This document shows positions 25,331 to 33,394 of a stretch of DNA of 64,000 nucleotides, one piece after another. A program made the translations under genes and the position numbers. Position 1 is the stretch's first letter, and the number at the start of each line of letters is the position of its first letter. Below the pieces are notes generated by a model that worked only from the letters and a program-made list of their open reading frames with translations, searched no databases and was not told the DNA's origin. This DNA comes from Elusimicrobiota bacterium (GTDB lineage: Bacteria > Elusimicrobiota > Elusimicrobia > UBA1565 > UBA9628), in the NCBI GenBank assembly GCA_027451985.1, contig DAIDHS010000011.1, forward strand, positions 1 through 64,000, given 5' to 3'.

Positions 25331-26173
25331 CTAGCGAGTTGGGACCCGCGGATCAATTGCGCGGCCAAGCGCCATTTGAGCCGCAGCCTCTTCGGGCCGT
25401 ATTCCGATCGGGGTCGGAACCAGCCGCAGACCGGTCGCTTTAAGCGCGCGGCAAAACTTATCGTGGAAAAGCGGGCTGCGGAAAAGTCCGCCGGTCCAGG
25501 CCACGGAAACCGGGCCGCGCCATGGCAGCTTTGTAGCGAGTTCAGCGGCGAGCGCGGCAAGATGAGCGGCAGCGCGATCTAGAAGGACGCTAGCCGCGCG
25601 ATTTTTTGGCGCCATTGAAGCGATTCGCCGCGCTAGACGGGCTGTGCGTCGCACGGTTCCCGGGCCGTGAGCTAGGACGAGTGCGGATGGGAGGCGCCCG
25701 CGCAGCTGCGGGTCTTTAAGCGCCTCTCTGCCAATCCAGAAGGCCGAGCCCTCGTCGCCTAAAAGCGCGCCCCAGCCGCCGGCGCGTTCGGTCTTTCCTT
25801 TGGCGTCTCGCGCGTAGGCGACCGATCCGGTGCCGGCCACGATGAGGATTCCTGGCCCACCGCCGAAAGCCGCGTAGTGCGCCAGTTCCACATCCGAAAG
25901 AACATGAACGCGGCGGGCGGCACCGCGCAGCGTTTTTTTGATTTTCTGTCTGGTGGCCGCGGTCCAGATGCCGGTGCCGCCGAGCACGAGGCCATCAAGC
26001 GGCCCTGCACGCCAGCGGTTCAAGAGCGCTCGCGTCGCGGCGGGGATGTCCTCCAATTTAGGCGCGGTCAGGCGCGCGCGATGGAGGACGCGGCCGTCCG
26101 GAGCAATAAGGCAGGCGCGCAATGAAGTGCCGCCAAAGTCGAGGCCAAGTCCGCCGTTACGGATTCTGGTCAA
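25331..26173 (-). CDS. BadF/BadG-type N-acetylglucosamine kinase-like protein
   Basis: A 280-residue ASKHA-fold kinase. Phosphate 1 motif is GLGLDFGGTSLRACLIAPDG, phosphate 2 is ILIVAGTGSVAYARDAKGKT, and the GlcNAc-kinase-like segment GGWGALLGDEGSAFWIGREA follows. The C-terminal adenosine motif region is SVAWTGGLFRSPLF. This order is typical of eukaryote-like GlcNAc kinases and the BadF/BadG/BcrA/BcrD ATPase family. The absence of a 4Fe-4S motif and the neighbours (pgi, rpiB, kdsC) favour sugar phosphorylation over reductase activation. It overlaps the lipoprotein gene by 17 nt. Confidence 0.82.
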   Translation of the reverse strand: MTRIRNGGLGLDFGGTSLRACLIAPDGRVLHRARLTAPKLEDIPAATRALLNRWRAGPLDGLVLGGTGIWTAATRQKIKKTLRGAARRVHVLSDVELAHYAAFGGGPGILIVAGTGSVAYARDAKGKTERAGGWGALLGDEGSAFWIGREALKDPQLRGRLPSALVLAHGPGTVRRTARLARRIASMAPKNRAASVLLDRAAAHLAALAAELATKLPWRGPVSVAWTGGLFRSPLFHDKFCRALKATGLRLVPTPIGIRPEEAAAQMALGRAIDPRVPTR

Positions 26174-26813
26174 GCGGAGTCTGCGGCTGTGCGGCCAGGG
26201 TGATGAGGATGTTTTGCAACGGATTGAGCCATGCCTGTGTGTTCTGCCTCAACTCGGAGGACACGGCCGGATTCATCATGCTTTGGATGAGGTTCTGCAC
26301 CATGGTCCGCTTGTCGGCCACATAGTCGTCAAGGGAAACGCTTAAAAGCGGACCGCGGCCCGGAAGGGCCGACGACAGCGCGACTTTTAGCACGCCCAAA
26401 ACGAGGATTCTGCCGGGTTTGGCCTTGAACTCGCCCGCATTGGCGAGCTCGAGCGGAAATGGCGTTTGGTAAGGCTGTCCATCAATGTTTGCCGTTAGGA
26501 ATTTTTTCGGCGATCCGAAAATCGTGCGTACCGACGTCAAGTGGTACACACCCGGCTGGATTTGATACAGGAAGGTCCGGCCGGCCTCCACCCGCAGGCG
26601 GTAGACGAGCCCGTCGCGGCCTTCCAGCCCGACAACGGTTTCGCCGCGCGATGTGGGGCCGTTGGGATCCTGAAAAAGGCCACCGATGATGACGGCGGCC
26701 ATGCCCGGATGAGGTTCATCCTGCGCGACGGGGAGCGTGCCCCGGCATGCCGCCAAAAACAGGAACGCGGTTACGCAAGCTGGACCGAAAATTCTTTTCA
26801 TCAAGCGCATCAT
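26157..26813 (-). CDS. predicted lipoprotein of unknown function
   Basis: A 218-residue protein from the ATG at 26813 (MMRLMKRIFGPACVTAFLFL), with a lipobox LAAC ending the signal sequence at about residue 23. The mature part is beta-rich (GETVVGLEGRDGLVYRLRVE; FLYQIQPGVYHLTSVRTIFG). It resembles carbohydrate- or ligand-binding lipoproteins but belongs to no family I can name. A helical C-terminal stretch includes RTMVQNLIQSMMNPAVSSEL. It sits between SpoIID and the kinase and is probably co-transcribed with them. Confidence 0.65.
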   Translation of the reverse strand: MMRLMKRIFGPACVTAFLFLAACRGTLPVAQDEPHPGMAAVIIGGLFQDPNGPTSRGETVVGLEGRDGLVYRLRVEAGRTFLYQIQPGVYHLTSVRTIFGSPKKFLTANIDGQPYQTPFPLELANAGEFKAKPGRILVLGVLKVALSSALPGRGPLLSVSLDDYVADKRTMVQNLIQSMMNPAVSSELRQNTQAWLNPLQNILITLAAQPQTPLDQNP

Positions 26814-26838
26814 AGAAAATCGGCGGCGGAGCGGCAAT

Positions 26839-28995
26839 TCAATACTTGAGCGTGCGAATGGTCACACCCGGAAAGTAGCTCTTGATAATGCGCGTTGCGC
26901 TTTGTCCGGCAAGAGCGCGCCCGATGGCGCCGGACTGGCATAAGCCTACGCCGTGTCCCCAGCCGCCGCCGTGAAAGATAAGATCGATGGGGCGGCCTTG
27001 GGCGTCGTAGTCGGCCTCCGTGACGAAGAGCGTGCTGCGCAAAGAGCCCAGGGCCAGCAGATATCGGATGTCGCTCTCCGAATTGATGCGCGCGTCGCGG
27101 CGCGTACCCACGGCGAGGACCGAATTCACGTTGCCGGACGGGGCGCGGCGCAGAACGATGAGGCGCCTTAAGCGCCCGATGCGGTAGTGGGCCTCGAGTC
27201 GGTTGCCGATTTCCCGGAACGAAACTACTCGTGTCCAGCGGAAATGCGATGGAGCAACATAGAGAGAAGCTCCGCAATATGCCTTGGGCCAGGAAAACAG
27301 CCATTCACGCAATGCCCAGGGCGAGTCCGGGGGCGGCGCGCCGCCCGGCATATCAGAGACGCCTTTCCAATACGGGATGTTTCCCCATCCGAAAACTCCT
27401 TTGGCGCTCTGCGTGTGGCCGCCGCAGTTAGCGGAATAGGTGACTTGGGCGAGCCGGCCTTTGTAATAGACCACTTCTCCACGCGTGGCTTTAACCACGG
27501 CTCGGGCTCGGGCGCTTTCCGCGCGCGCACCCTCATAGACCTGGCAATGCTGGCTGTCGCAGAGATCGTAGCCGTCTTTCCGGTGTGGCCTCAGGACGGC
27601 CTTGAGGTAGAGCGCCTCGGTGCGAGCCAGAATCGCTTGAGCCTTCAGGGCCTCGATGGGCGAGTCGATGGGCATTTCCGCTGCGAGCACGCCGGCGACA
27701 TAGGACTCCACGTTCACGATGTTGATGATTCGCAGGCTGCCGTGAAAAATCGAGATCTCCACGGTGCCGCGCAGCGTCTCGTTTGATAACCGTGGCCCAA
27801 CGGTGGCGGCGTCGTTGAGCACGATGACGCCATGGGCGATGGAGAGCGGTTTGATGAGAACGGGCCCGCGGAGCAGGTAGACATTGCTTCCCGCGGGCCC
27901 GCGCAGTTCCAAGCGCAGGCGTCGATGAAGCCGGCGCAGCATAAACGTCCATGTTTTTCCAGGGCTGCCGTCGAAAAGGAACTTGCCGCGGCGCTCGTCT
28001 TCAACGGTGAAGCGCGCGTTGGAGCCGACGGTTAGAATGTCGCGGGAACGTGGCCGGCCCATCGCGTCCGTGCCGATGCCTACGCGGACAAAGGGTATTC
28101 GTGGAGACTTGGCGAAAGACTTCGCCACCGTGAGCGGCATCGTGGGCGCGGGGATTCCGAGAATCTTCGCGGGGCGCAGGGTGATAAGCGGCTGGAGTCG
28201 GCGCAGCAGGCCCAAGAGGAGGCGATTGTGCGGCTCGGCATTAACGATATAGGCAACCTCGCGCCAAGCCAGGTTGTAGCGGTGTTCGGAGAGATAGATT
28301 CGCGCCAGATCCTGACGGGCTTCCTGAAAATAAGAGTCGGCGATGATGCTCTGCTTAAAGGCTTTGGCGGCGGCGTTTTTTTTATCGATCTTTTCGTAGA
28401 TTTCCGCGCGGTAATAGGGAATAAGGTTTAGAAACGGCGCTGATTTCTCGGCGTTGTCGAGGTCGCGCAAAGCGGTTCCGGGACGCGAAAGGGCATTGTC
28501 CACGCGCGCCATGCCTACCCATGCGTAGGCCTCGCCGGAATTTTTTTCAAGCGCGCGTTCGAAGCTTTCCTGCGCGGCGGCATAGCGCCGGGTCTCGAAT
28601 TGGGACCAGCCCAAGGCGGTGAGCACGTCCGAGGACGGATCGATCGCCGCGGCGCGCGAAAACCACTGCTCGGCCGATTCCGGTCTTTGGATTTCGGTAA
28701 AAATGGATCCGCCGTCTAGCCAGGGCTGTGGATTGGGGGGATCGAGTTTGGCCGCCCGACGGTAATTGTCAATAGCATCCTGGTAGCGGCCCTGGAAGTA
28801 GAGATGATTCGCCCGTGCGATGAATTTTCGAGCTTTGGAAGGGAGTGCGGCGCGAACGCAGGGAAGTGGCGCGAGAGAAGCCGCGGCGAAAATGGCGGCT
28901 CCTGCAAGCGCTCGCTGTCGGAGGTTAGAAATCGTCTCCGCCTCCGCCGGCGCAGCGGCCTCCCGCGCACGCGGAGCGCCCGCAGGGACCGACAT
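26839..28995 (-). CDS. TPR-SpoIID/LytB domain protein
   Basis: About 718 residues if started at ATG 28995; the start is uncertain. A signal-like segment (RALAGAAIFAAASLAPLPCV) lies 25-45 residues in. Roughly six TPR units follow (RYQDAIDNYRRAAKLDPPNP; RRYAAAQESFERALEKNSGE). The C-terminal SpoIID domain then contains VNVESYVAGVLAAEMPIDSP (the conserved E of the transglycosylase-like site), EALKAQAILARTEALYL, QVYEGARAES, TYSANCGGHTQSA and GGGWGHGVGLCQSGAIGRA. SpoIID proteins cleave or remodel denuded peptidoglycan, and LytB enhances an amidase. A TPR module ahead of SpoIID suggests partner recruitment in the periplasm. The first 71 bases overlap the small upstream gene. Confidence 0.85.
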   Translation of the reverse strand: MSVPAGAPRAREAAAPAEAETISNLRQRALAGAAIFAAASLAPLPCVRAALPSKARKFIARANHLYFQGRYQDAIDNYRRAAKLDPPNPQPWLDGGSIFTEIQRPESAEQWFSRAAAIDPSSDVLTALGWSQFETRRYAAAQESFERALEKNSGEAYAWVGMARVDNALSRPGTALRDLDNAEKSAPFLNLIPYYRAEIYEKIDKKNAAAKAFKQSIIADSYFQEARQDLARIYLSEHRYNLAWREVAYIVNAEPHNRLLLGLLRRLQPLITLRPAKILGIPAPTMPLTVAKSFAKSPRIPFVRVGIGTDAMGRPRSRDILTVGSNARFTVEDERRGKFLFDGSPGKTWTFMLRRLHRRLRLELRGPAGSNVYLLRGPVLIKPLSIAHGVIVLNDAATVGPRLSNETLRGTVEISIFHGSLRIINIVNVESYVAGVLAAEMPIDSPIEALKAQAILARTEALYLKAVLRPHRKDGYDLCDSQHCQVYEGARAESARARAVVKATRGEVVYYKGRLAQVTYSANCGGHTQSAKGVFGWGNIPYWKGVSDMPGGAPPPDSPWALREWLFSWPKAYCGASLYVAPSHFRWTRVVSFREIGNRLEAHYRIGRLRRLIVLRRAPSGNVNSVLAVGTRRDARINSESDIRYLLALGSLRSTLFVTEADYDAQGRPIDLIFHGGGWGHGVGLCQSGAIGRALAGQSATRIIKSYFPGVTIRTLKY

Positions 28996-29188
28996 CTTCG
29001 GCGGGCGAACTCCCGCCGTGCGAGGCAACTTTCGGTACGCGGCCGGAAATCTTGATGACCTTGCCCAGCGCGGCGTCGTAAACGTACGTGCCGGTGGCCT
29101 CGGATGCGGCATCCTTCGCTTTGGCGTCGGCGTTCTGGCGCGGTGAAATATTCTTGGTCTTGGCGGGCCTCTCGGCGGTTTTGGTCAT
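28925..29188 (-). CDS. small Gly/Cys-rich protein of unknown function
   Basis: An 87-residue protein. The ATG at 29188 has a strong ribosome site (GGGAGGT, 5 bases upstream), which favours it over the track's start at 29230. The N-terminus is Lys/Ala-rich (MTKTAERPAKTKNISPRQNA). A short conserved-looking core (GTYVYDAALGKVIKISGRVP) follows. The tail is rich in Gly and Cys (CGRSACAGGRCAGGGGDDF), which could bind metal. I do not recognise the family. It lies after the cold-shock gene's terminator and its end overlaps the SpoIID reading frame. Confidence 0.65.
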   Translation of the reverse strand: MTKTAERPAKTKNISPRQNADAKAKDAASEATGTYVYDAALGKVIKISGRVPKVASHGGSSPAEDVGPCGRSACAGGRCAGGGGDDF

Positions 29189-29237
29189 CCTACCTCCCTG
29201 GTGCGCGCGTCTTGGTGCGGCCACGAGCATTTTAGCA

Positions 29238-29273
29238 GAAAAGAAAAGCCCGCGCCGTTTGAGCGGCGCGGGC
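29238..29273 (-). terminator. intrinsic terminator of the cold-shock gene
   Basis: On the minus strand GCCCGCGCCG, a 6-base loop and CGGCGCGGGC form a perfect 10-bp stem, followed by TTTTCTTTT. It begins about 20 bases after the csp stop codon and gives a monocistronic csp transcript. Confidence 0.88.
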
Positions 29274-29293
29274 CGGTGGTTTCTCGTCCGAAA

Positions 29294-29497
29294 CTAGAGC
29301 TTCTGGACGTTCGTGGCGCGAGGTCCCTTGTCGGACTGCTCGACGCTGTACTCGACGGATTGGTTCTCCGCCAAGGTCTTGAATCCATTGCCCTGGATCG
29401 ACGTATGGTGGACAAAAAGATCCTTCGTGCCGTCATCGGGGGTGATGAAGCCGTACCCCTTCTGATCGTTGAACCACTTCACTTTACCGGTAGCCAT
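29294..29497 (-). CDS. cspA: cold-shock protein
   Basis: A 67-residue single CSD protein: [20 protein letters not shown] contains RNP1 (KGYGFI), and [10 protein letters not shown] contains RNP2 (LFVHH). It is a nucleic-acid-binding beta-barrel, typically an RNA chaperone. Length and motifs are canonical. It has its own promoter-like sequence (29570-29596), a leader of about 65 nt with a G4/C4 hairpin, and its own terminator, so it is an independent transcript. Confidence 0.96.
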   Translation of the reverse strand: MATGKVKWFNDQKGYGFITPDDGTKDLFVHHTSIQGNGFKTLAENQSVEYSVEQSDKGPRATNVQKL

Positions 29498-29569
29498 TGT
29501 GCTTTTCTTATCCTCTCTGATACTACTGCATGTGCGTCTAACTGGGGTTTTCCCCCCTCAGTCATTTAA

Positions 29570-29596
29570 AGTATAACACGAAATCGGACAAATCAA
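29570..29596 (-). promoter_or_regulatory. probable csp promoter
   Basis: On the minus strand TTGATT (29591-29596) and TATACT (29570-29575) are separated by 15 bases, slightly short for sigma70. The hexamers match those of the RDD promoter. The leader downstream contains ACTGAGGGGGGAAAACCCCA, able to fold into a small hairpin. Confidence 0.45.
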
Positions 29597-29599
29597 GCG

Positions 29600-30010
29600 C
29601 TAAATTGGCGCGCCGGAACAAACGGCGTCCCAGAGCCGATCCGGGCCCATTACGCGCGCGCCTTCTTCCTTCGCGGCTTGGGCAAGGGCCTTGTCCCAAG
29701 TGACGACGGTCGCGCGCGTCCCGAAGTAGCGCAGGGCGCGCGCTCTTTCCAGAATGACCGAGTCGGCGCTCTCTCCGTCCGAGAACAGGACCCGCATTCC
29801 CGCCGCCTGCCGCGGCCCGAGGGGCCTAGCACCACCGTCGAAGATCACCTCCGTTTCCCAGGCATTCTGCCGTCCGGCCCAGTCCGCGATTGCGGCGACA
29901 AACTCCTCCGCTGCGGCGTCGTGTTGATCGCGGGTCTCGGGCCAGACTCCGAAAACCGCGTGCACGGCGTTGGAGCCGTCGATGAGCAGCGTTTTTGCTT
30001 GCGCGGGCAT
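29600..30010 (-). CDS. YacP-like NYN-domain protein (predicted RNase)
   Basis: A 136-residue protein with the PIN-like NYN fold. The acidic start motif is TLLIDGSNAVHAVFG. The central aspartates are in EVIFDGGARPLG and SDGESADSVILERARALRYF, and the end motif is ATVVTWDKALAQAAKEEGAR. This matches the YacP (Rae1) group of ribosome-associated or free endoribonucleases, though at 136 residues it is shorter than Rae1. It is divergent from the plus-strand operon starting at 30113. Confidence 0.82.
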   Translation of the reverse strand: MPAQAKTLLIDGSNAVHAVFGVWPETRDQHDAAAEEFVAAIADWAGRQNAWETEVIFDGGARPLGPRQAAGMRVLFSDGESADSVILERARALRYFGTRATVVTWDKALAQAAKEEGARVMGPDRLWDAVCSGAPI

Positions 30011-30112
30011 AACTATTCCACGGTACTTCTCTTATGCGCGGCTGTCAACGCCTGAGAGGATCTGCGGTTGGGTATGAGCCGGATCCGTTCTTATTGGTAG
30101 ACTATCTGCCTT

Positions 30113-31651
30113 ATGAATAGAGCCTGGAGATTATCCCGCATCTCGGCGCGCGGCGCCTGCCTGGCTGCGGCTGCGTGCTTGGCCGCCGGCCGGCTGTGGG
30201 CGGGCGCGTCCCTGCCCTTTACTGAGGAGTCGGGACTGCGCCTGAGCTCGTCCGCTGTTCAGTCCGCCGTGTCCGTGACGGCCTCCGACTGCGGCGGATC
30301 GGCCACGGCGTGCGAACGCATCTACTACATCGCGCAGAGCACTTCGACCGGCATGACCCAAGTGCTTTCGGCTTTGACCAGCGACGAATTGACGCTCAAT
30401 CCCGAATCCGGCGTGCGCCTCTCGACCGCCACGACACCCGCCCTGGACATTCAAGTCAGCTCGATTACGGGCTGTTCGGTGCTTGCTCTTTCCGGCGGCG
30501 GCTACCGCATGCTTTACTCCGTTTTAGGATCAACCGGCAGCTACCGCGTTTACTCGGCGACGTCCGCAGACGGCGTGGCCTGGGCCAACGACCCCGGTAC
30601 GCCGGTTCTCAATCCGGGCGGCGTGGTGGCGTCCCCCTCCGTGGTGAAGCTCACGGCCGGGAATCTATCGGGCGACTGGACGGCCTATTATGTGGGCAAT
30701 CAAGGTTCGGGGAATGAGATCTACGAAGCCTACTCCTCCAACCAGGGCGTGTCCTGGAACACGCCGTTTCTAGCCCTCTCCGCCGCCGCGACCCAAGTCT
30801 CGGCGGCTGTACTTACCAGCGGCTCGGTGAGGTTGGTCTACACCGCGCCGCTTTCGGGCAGCACCACGGCGACGCAGGTGTTGAGCGCCCTCTCTTCGGA
30901 TTCCAGCGGCGCGAGCTTCAGCGCCGAATCGGGCGCGCTGGTCTCCACTGCCGCGGCCGACGGTTCGCTCGGCTATCCTTTTCTTCTACGCGATCTCTCG
31001 CAAACTTACCGCTGGCGCCTTTACTACGATTTTATCCCTCTGGGCGCGGCGACGGGCACGGTTTTAAGCGCTTTGACTCAGAGTCCGGTGCCGCAATCGA
31101 TGTCCCCTTCCTCGATCTATTATACACAGGCCGGCAGCACCTTCACTATCAGCGGCGAAGTATTTTCCCCCGCGCTCAATAGCGTGGAACTGACCATGTC
31201 CGGTCAAAGCTCCATCATCGGAAGCGGTGTAAGCGTCACCAATGATAATACCATCAGCGTGTTTTTTAACACCCAGAATGCGGCGACGGGAGACTGGAGT
31301 TTGCAGGTGACTAACTCCGACGGAACAAGCGGGGTCTTGTCGGGGGCGCTGTCCATCACCGTGCCGCCGGGTTCGGTGAGCTTGACGGACAACCTCATCC
31401 GACCGCTGGAGGGAGGCAAGACCAGCGTGAAAGTCACCATCTACGCGGCCGGACCGGTGAGCCTGCGCATTTACGACTTGCGCGGCCGCCTAGTCGACGA
31501 TTTGCTCGAAGCATCCGAACCTATAGGAACCTTTACCGAGTATTGGGACGGAGTGACCTCGGACGGGCGCACGGTTGCCAGCGGCGTTTATGTGCTGCGC
31601 TCGCTGGGGCCCAACTTGAAATCCATAGATAAAATCGTGGTGATCAAATAG
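30113..31651 (+). CDS. secreted protein with FlgD-like C-terminal domain, cargo 2
   Basis: A 512-residue exported protein. The signal peptide is RGACLAAAACLAAGRLWAGA. Residues of about 45-340 repeat strand-rich units with Asp-box-like pieces (YSATSADGVAWANDPGTPVL; YSSNQGVSWNTPFLALS), suggesting a five- or six-bladed propeller like glycosidase or sialidase folds. An IPT/TIG-like domain follows (GSTFTISGEVFSPALNSVEL). The FlgD-like tail is VSLRIYDLRGRLVDD, RTVASGVYVLRSLGP and IDKIVVIK. A TAGACT box ends 9 bases before the ATG, so the mRNA may be nearly leaderless. The barrel gene follows after 2 bases. Enzymatic activity cannot be claimed. Confidence 0.78.
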   Translation: MNRAWRLSRISARGACLAAAACLAAGRLWAGASLPFTEESGLRLSSSAVQSAVSVTASDCGGSATACERIYYIAQSTSTGMTQVLSALTSDELTLNPESGVRLSTATTPALDIQVSSITGCSVLALSGGGYRMLYSVLGSTGSYRVYSATSADGVAWANDPGTPVLNPGGVVASPSVVKLTAGNLSGDWTAYYVGNQGSGNEIYEAYSSNQGVSWNTPFLALSAAATQVSAAVLTSGSVRLVYTAPLSGSTTATQVLSALSSDSSGASFSAESGALVSTAAADGSLGYPFLLRDLSQTYRWRLYYDFIPLGAATGTVLSALTQSPVPQSMSPSSIYYTQAGSTFTISGEVFSPALNSVELTMSGQSSIIGSGVSVTNDNTISVFFNTQNAATGDWSLQVTNSDGTSGVLSGALSITVPPGSVSLTDNLIRPLEGGKTSVKVTIYAAGPVSLRIYDLRGRLVDDLLEASEPIGTFTEYWDGVTSDGRTVASGVYVLRSLGPNLKSIDKIVVIK

Positions 31652-31653
31652 GG

Positions 31654-32598
31654 ATGGAGCGCTCACGCAGACATCCAGTTTGGACGGCCGGCCTTGCGGC
31701 GCTGGGCGCGCTCTGCCTTGCTCGAAGAGCCAGGGCCCAAGCCGGACTCACTGCGGCGCAGATATTGACGCGACCCTATTCCGCGCGCGCCATCGGCATG
31801 GGCGGGGCCTTCTCCGCGATTCAAGACGCGGGCCTGGATTCCTTGGGCTATAATCCCGCGGGGCCGGCCTCTTTGCGCGCGGCGGACGTCGAGACGGCCT
31901 ACTCGGCCGGCGTTTTTGGTGACAATTTCGGGTTCTTCGGCGCGGCCGTGCCGGCCGGGCCCGTGGTGCTCTCGGGCGGCTATCTTTACGACAACGCGGG
32001 CACCATCGATTTGAATCTTTCCAACGGCACGCAAGGGAATGTGACCGCCGAAGAGGATATGGTTGGCCTCTTCGGCGCGAGCGTCCCGTTGGATTGGGGA
32101 CTCTCTGTTGGCGCTGTGGGTAAATATATGCACCTGACCTTGGCTCAGCAGGCGACAGCGACCAGCTTCGCGGCCGATGCCGGCGCTTTATGGAGAACAC
32201 CTCTGAAGGGCTTAAGCGTCGGAGCCGCAGTGCAGAACATGGGGCCCGATGTCACATACGAAAAGGTCGGCGACCCTCTGCCGCTGAGCGAACGCGTCGG
32301 CGCCGCCTATCATCTGCCGTGGGCGGAATACTCTCACGGCATGTTTGATTTCATCCAAAGCTACGAGTTCGCGGCCGATCTGGTGAAAGAGCGGGATCAA
32401 ACCAGTTACGGCGCCTTGGGCGCGGAGATCGAGTCCGCATTGCTGGATTTACGCGTGGGCTACGACGTCGATGCGTCCCCACAAACCTTGAGTCTCGGCT
32501 TTGGCATCAAGGAACGCGGTTTCCGGTTTGACTACGCCATGAACCTCATGGGAGACTTGGGCGAGGTCCACCACGTTTCCGTGGGCTACCGGTTCTAA
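31654..32598 (+). CDS. PorV/UPF0164-like outer-membrane barrel 2
   Basis: A 314-residue protein with a signal peptide ending near RARAQ. The family N-terminal motif is YSARAIGMGGAFSAIQDAGL, then LGYNPAGPASLR. The C-terminal barrel end is FRFDYAMNLMGDLGEVHHVS-VGYRF, ending in Phe as expected for a BAM-recognised strand. It lies 2 bases after the FlgD-tailed protein gene, repeating the cargo-then-barrel arrangement seen at 15377-21984 and 45882-55324. Substrate transport is unproven. A lipid or hydrocarbon channel (FadL-like fold) is the main alternative. Confidence 0.8.
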   Translation: MERSRRHPVWTAGLAALGALCLARRARAQAGLTAAQILTRPYSARAIGMGGAFSAIQDAGLDSLGYNPAGPASLRAADVETAYSAGVFGDNFGFFGAAVPAGPVVLSGGYLYDNAGTIDLNLSNGTQGNVTAEEDMVGLFGASVPLDWGLSVGAVGKYMHLTLAQQATATSFAADAGALWRTPLKGLSVGAAVQNMGPDVTYEKVGDPLPLSERVGAAYHLPWAEYSHGMFDFIQSYEFAADLVKERDQTSYGALGAEIESALLDLRVGYDVDASPQTLSLGFGIKERGFRFDYAMNLMGDLGEVHHVSVGYRF

Positions 32599-32607
32599 GG
32601 AGGCAGC

Positions 32608-33186
32608 ATGCCTAAAGGCCGCATAGAAGCCTTCAGTGACGGAGTCATCGCCATCATCATCACCATTATGGTGCTAGGCTTACGCGCGCCCGCGGGAGCG
32701 GGGCTTTCTTCATTGCGCGAGGTTTTCCCCATGTTTCTGACCTATCTCCTGAGCTTCGTGTTCTTGGGTATTTATTGGAACAATCACCACCATCTCTTCC
32801 AAGCGGCCAAGCATGTGGGCGGCGGGGTGATGTGGGCCAACCTGCACCTCCTGTTCTGGCTCTCGCTTATTCCCTTCGCGACGGACTGGATGGGCGCGCA
32901 TGTCTGGGCGCGTGGGCCGGTGGCGTTCTACGGCGCGGTGCTTCTGATGGCGGCGTGCGCCTATTGGGCGCTGGCGCATTGCCTGATGAGTCGGCACGGT
33001 CCGGATTCTCTGATTGCGCGCGCCTTGGGCCGGGACTTCAAGGGGCTCATCTCGGTCATCATCTACGCAGCGGCCATTGCGGCGGCGTTCTTGGATGTGC
33101 GCCTATCTTATGCGGGCTATTTGCTGGTCGCGGTCATTTGGCTGGTGCCGGACCGGCGCATTGAGAAAATCATCGTCGCGGGCTGA
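32608..33186 (+). CDS. TMEM175-type potassium channel protein (DUF1211)
   Basis: A 192-residue membrane protein with five or six hydrophobic helices. The diagnostic first-helix motif is RIEAFSDGVIAIIITIMVLG, the FSDG signature of TMEM175 channels. FLTYLLSFVFLGIYWNNHHH follows, with the conserved HHH, then FWLSLIPFATDWMG. Bacterial homologues form tetrameric K+ leak channels. A strong ribosome site (TAAGGAGG) lies 9 bases after the PorV-like barrel stop, so it is probably co-transcribed with the cargo-barrel pair, an unexpected partner. Confidence 0.85.
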   Translation: MPKGRIEAFSDGVIAIIITIMVLGLRAPAGAGLSSLREVFPMFLTYLLSFVFLGIYWNNHHHLFQAAKHVGGGVMWANLHLLFWLSLIPFATDWMGAHVWARGPVAFYGAVLLMAACAYWALAHCLMSRHGPDSLIARALGRDFKGLISVIIYAAAIAAAFLDVRLSYAGYLLVAVIWLVPDRRIEKIIVAG

Positions 33187-33251
33187 CGGATTTTCCCGCT
33201 TACCAGGTTATTCACCTGGCGGACGTCTGGCGGACTGCTTCATCGGCCGCG

Positions 33252-33281
33252 TTGCGGAGTTCCCCGTGGATTTGCTATTCT
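33252..33281 (+). promoter_or_regulatory. promoter of the initiator tRNA gene
   Basis: TTGCGG (33252-33257), an 18-base spacer and TATTCT (33276-33281) lie directly before the tRNA. The -10 element ends 5 bases before the mature 5' end, so transcription would start at about the first tRNA base with little or no 5' leader. Confidence 0.55.
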
Positions 33282-33286
33282 CTGTA

Positions 33287-33363
33287 CGCGGGGTAGAGCA
33301 GCCCGGTAGCTCGCAAGGCTCATAACCTTGAGGTCGCTGGTTCAAATCCAGCCCCCGCAACCA
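33287..33363 (+). tRNA. initiator tRNA-fMet (CAT)
   Basis: A 77-nt cloverleaf with encoded CCA. The acceptor is CGCGGGG/CCCCGCA with the C1-A72 mismatch that marks bacterial initiators. The D arm has GAGCAGCCCGGTAGCTC and the T loop TTCAAAT. The anticodon loop is CTCATAA (anticodon CAU). The anticodon stem is CAAGG/CCTTG, so the usual three consecutive G-C pairs (29-41, 30-40, 31-39) are reduced to A-U, G-C, G-C. Its 3' half is directly repeated at 34269-34314, marking it as an integration target. Confidence 0.96.
33318..33363 (+). repeat. 46-bp direct repeat, left copy (att site in tRNA 3' half)
   Basis: From GCTCATAACC to the encoded CCA, these 46 bases are identical to 34269-34314. The copy runs from the end of the anticodon stem to the tRNA 3' end, the usual extent of a tyrosine-integrase attachment site. 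This copy completes the functional tRNA. Confidence 0.92.
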
Positions 33364-33394
33364 TTTCGGCTCGTTTCTCGACGGAGAACGCGAC

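Noticed and set aside
33209-33225. terminator after the TMEM175 gene
   Set aside because: CCAGGT-TATTC-ACCTGG forms a 6-bp hairpin but no U-rich tract follows.
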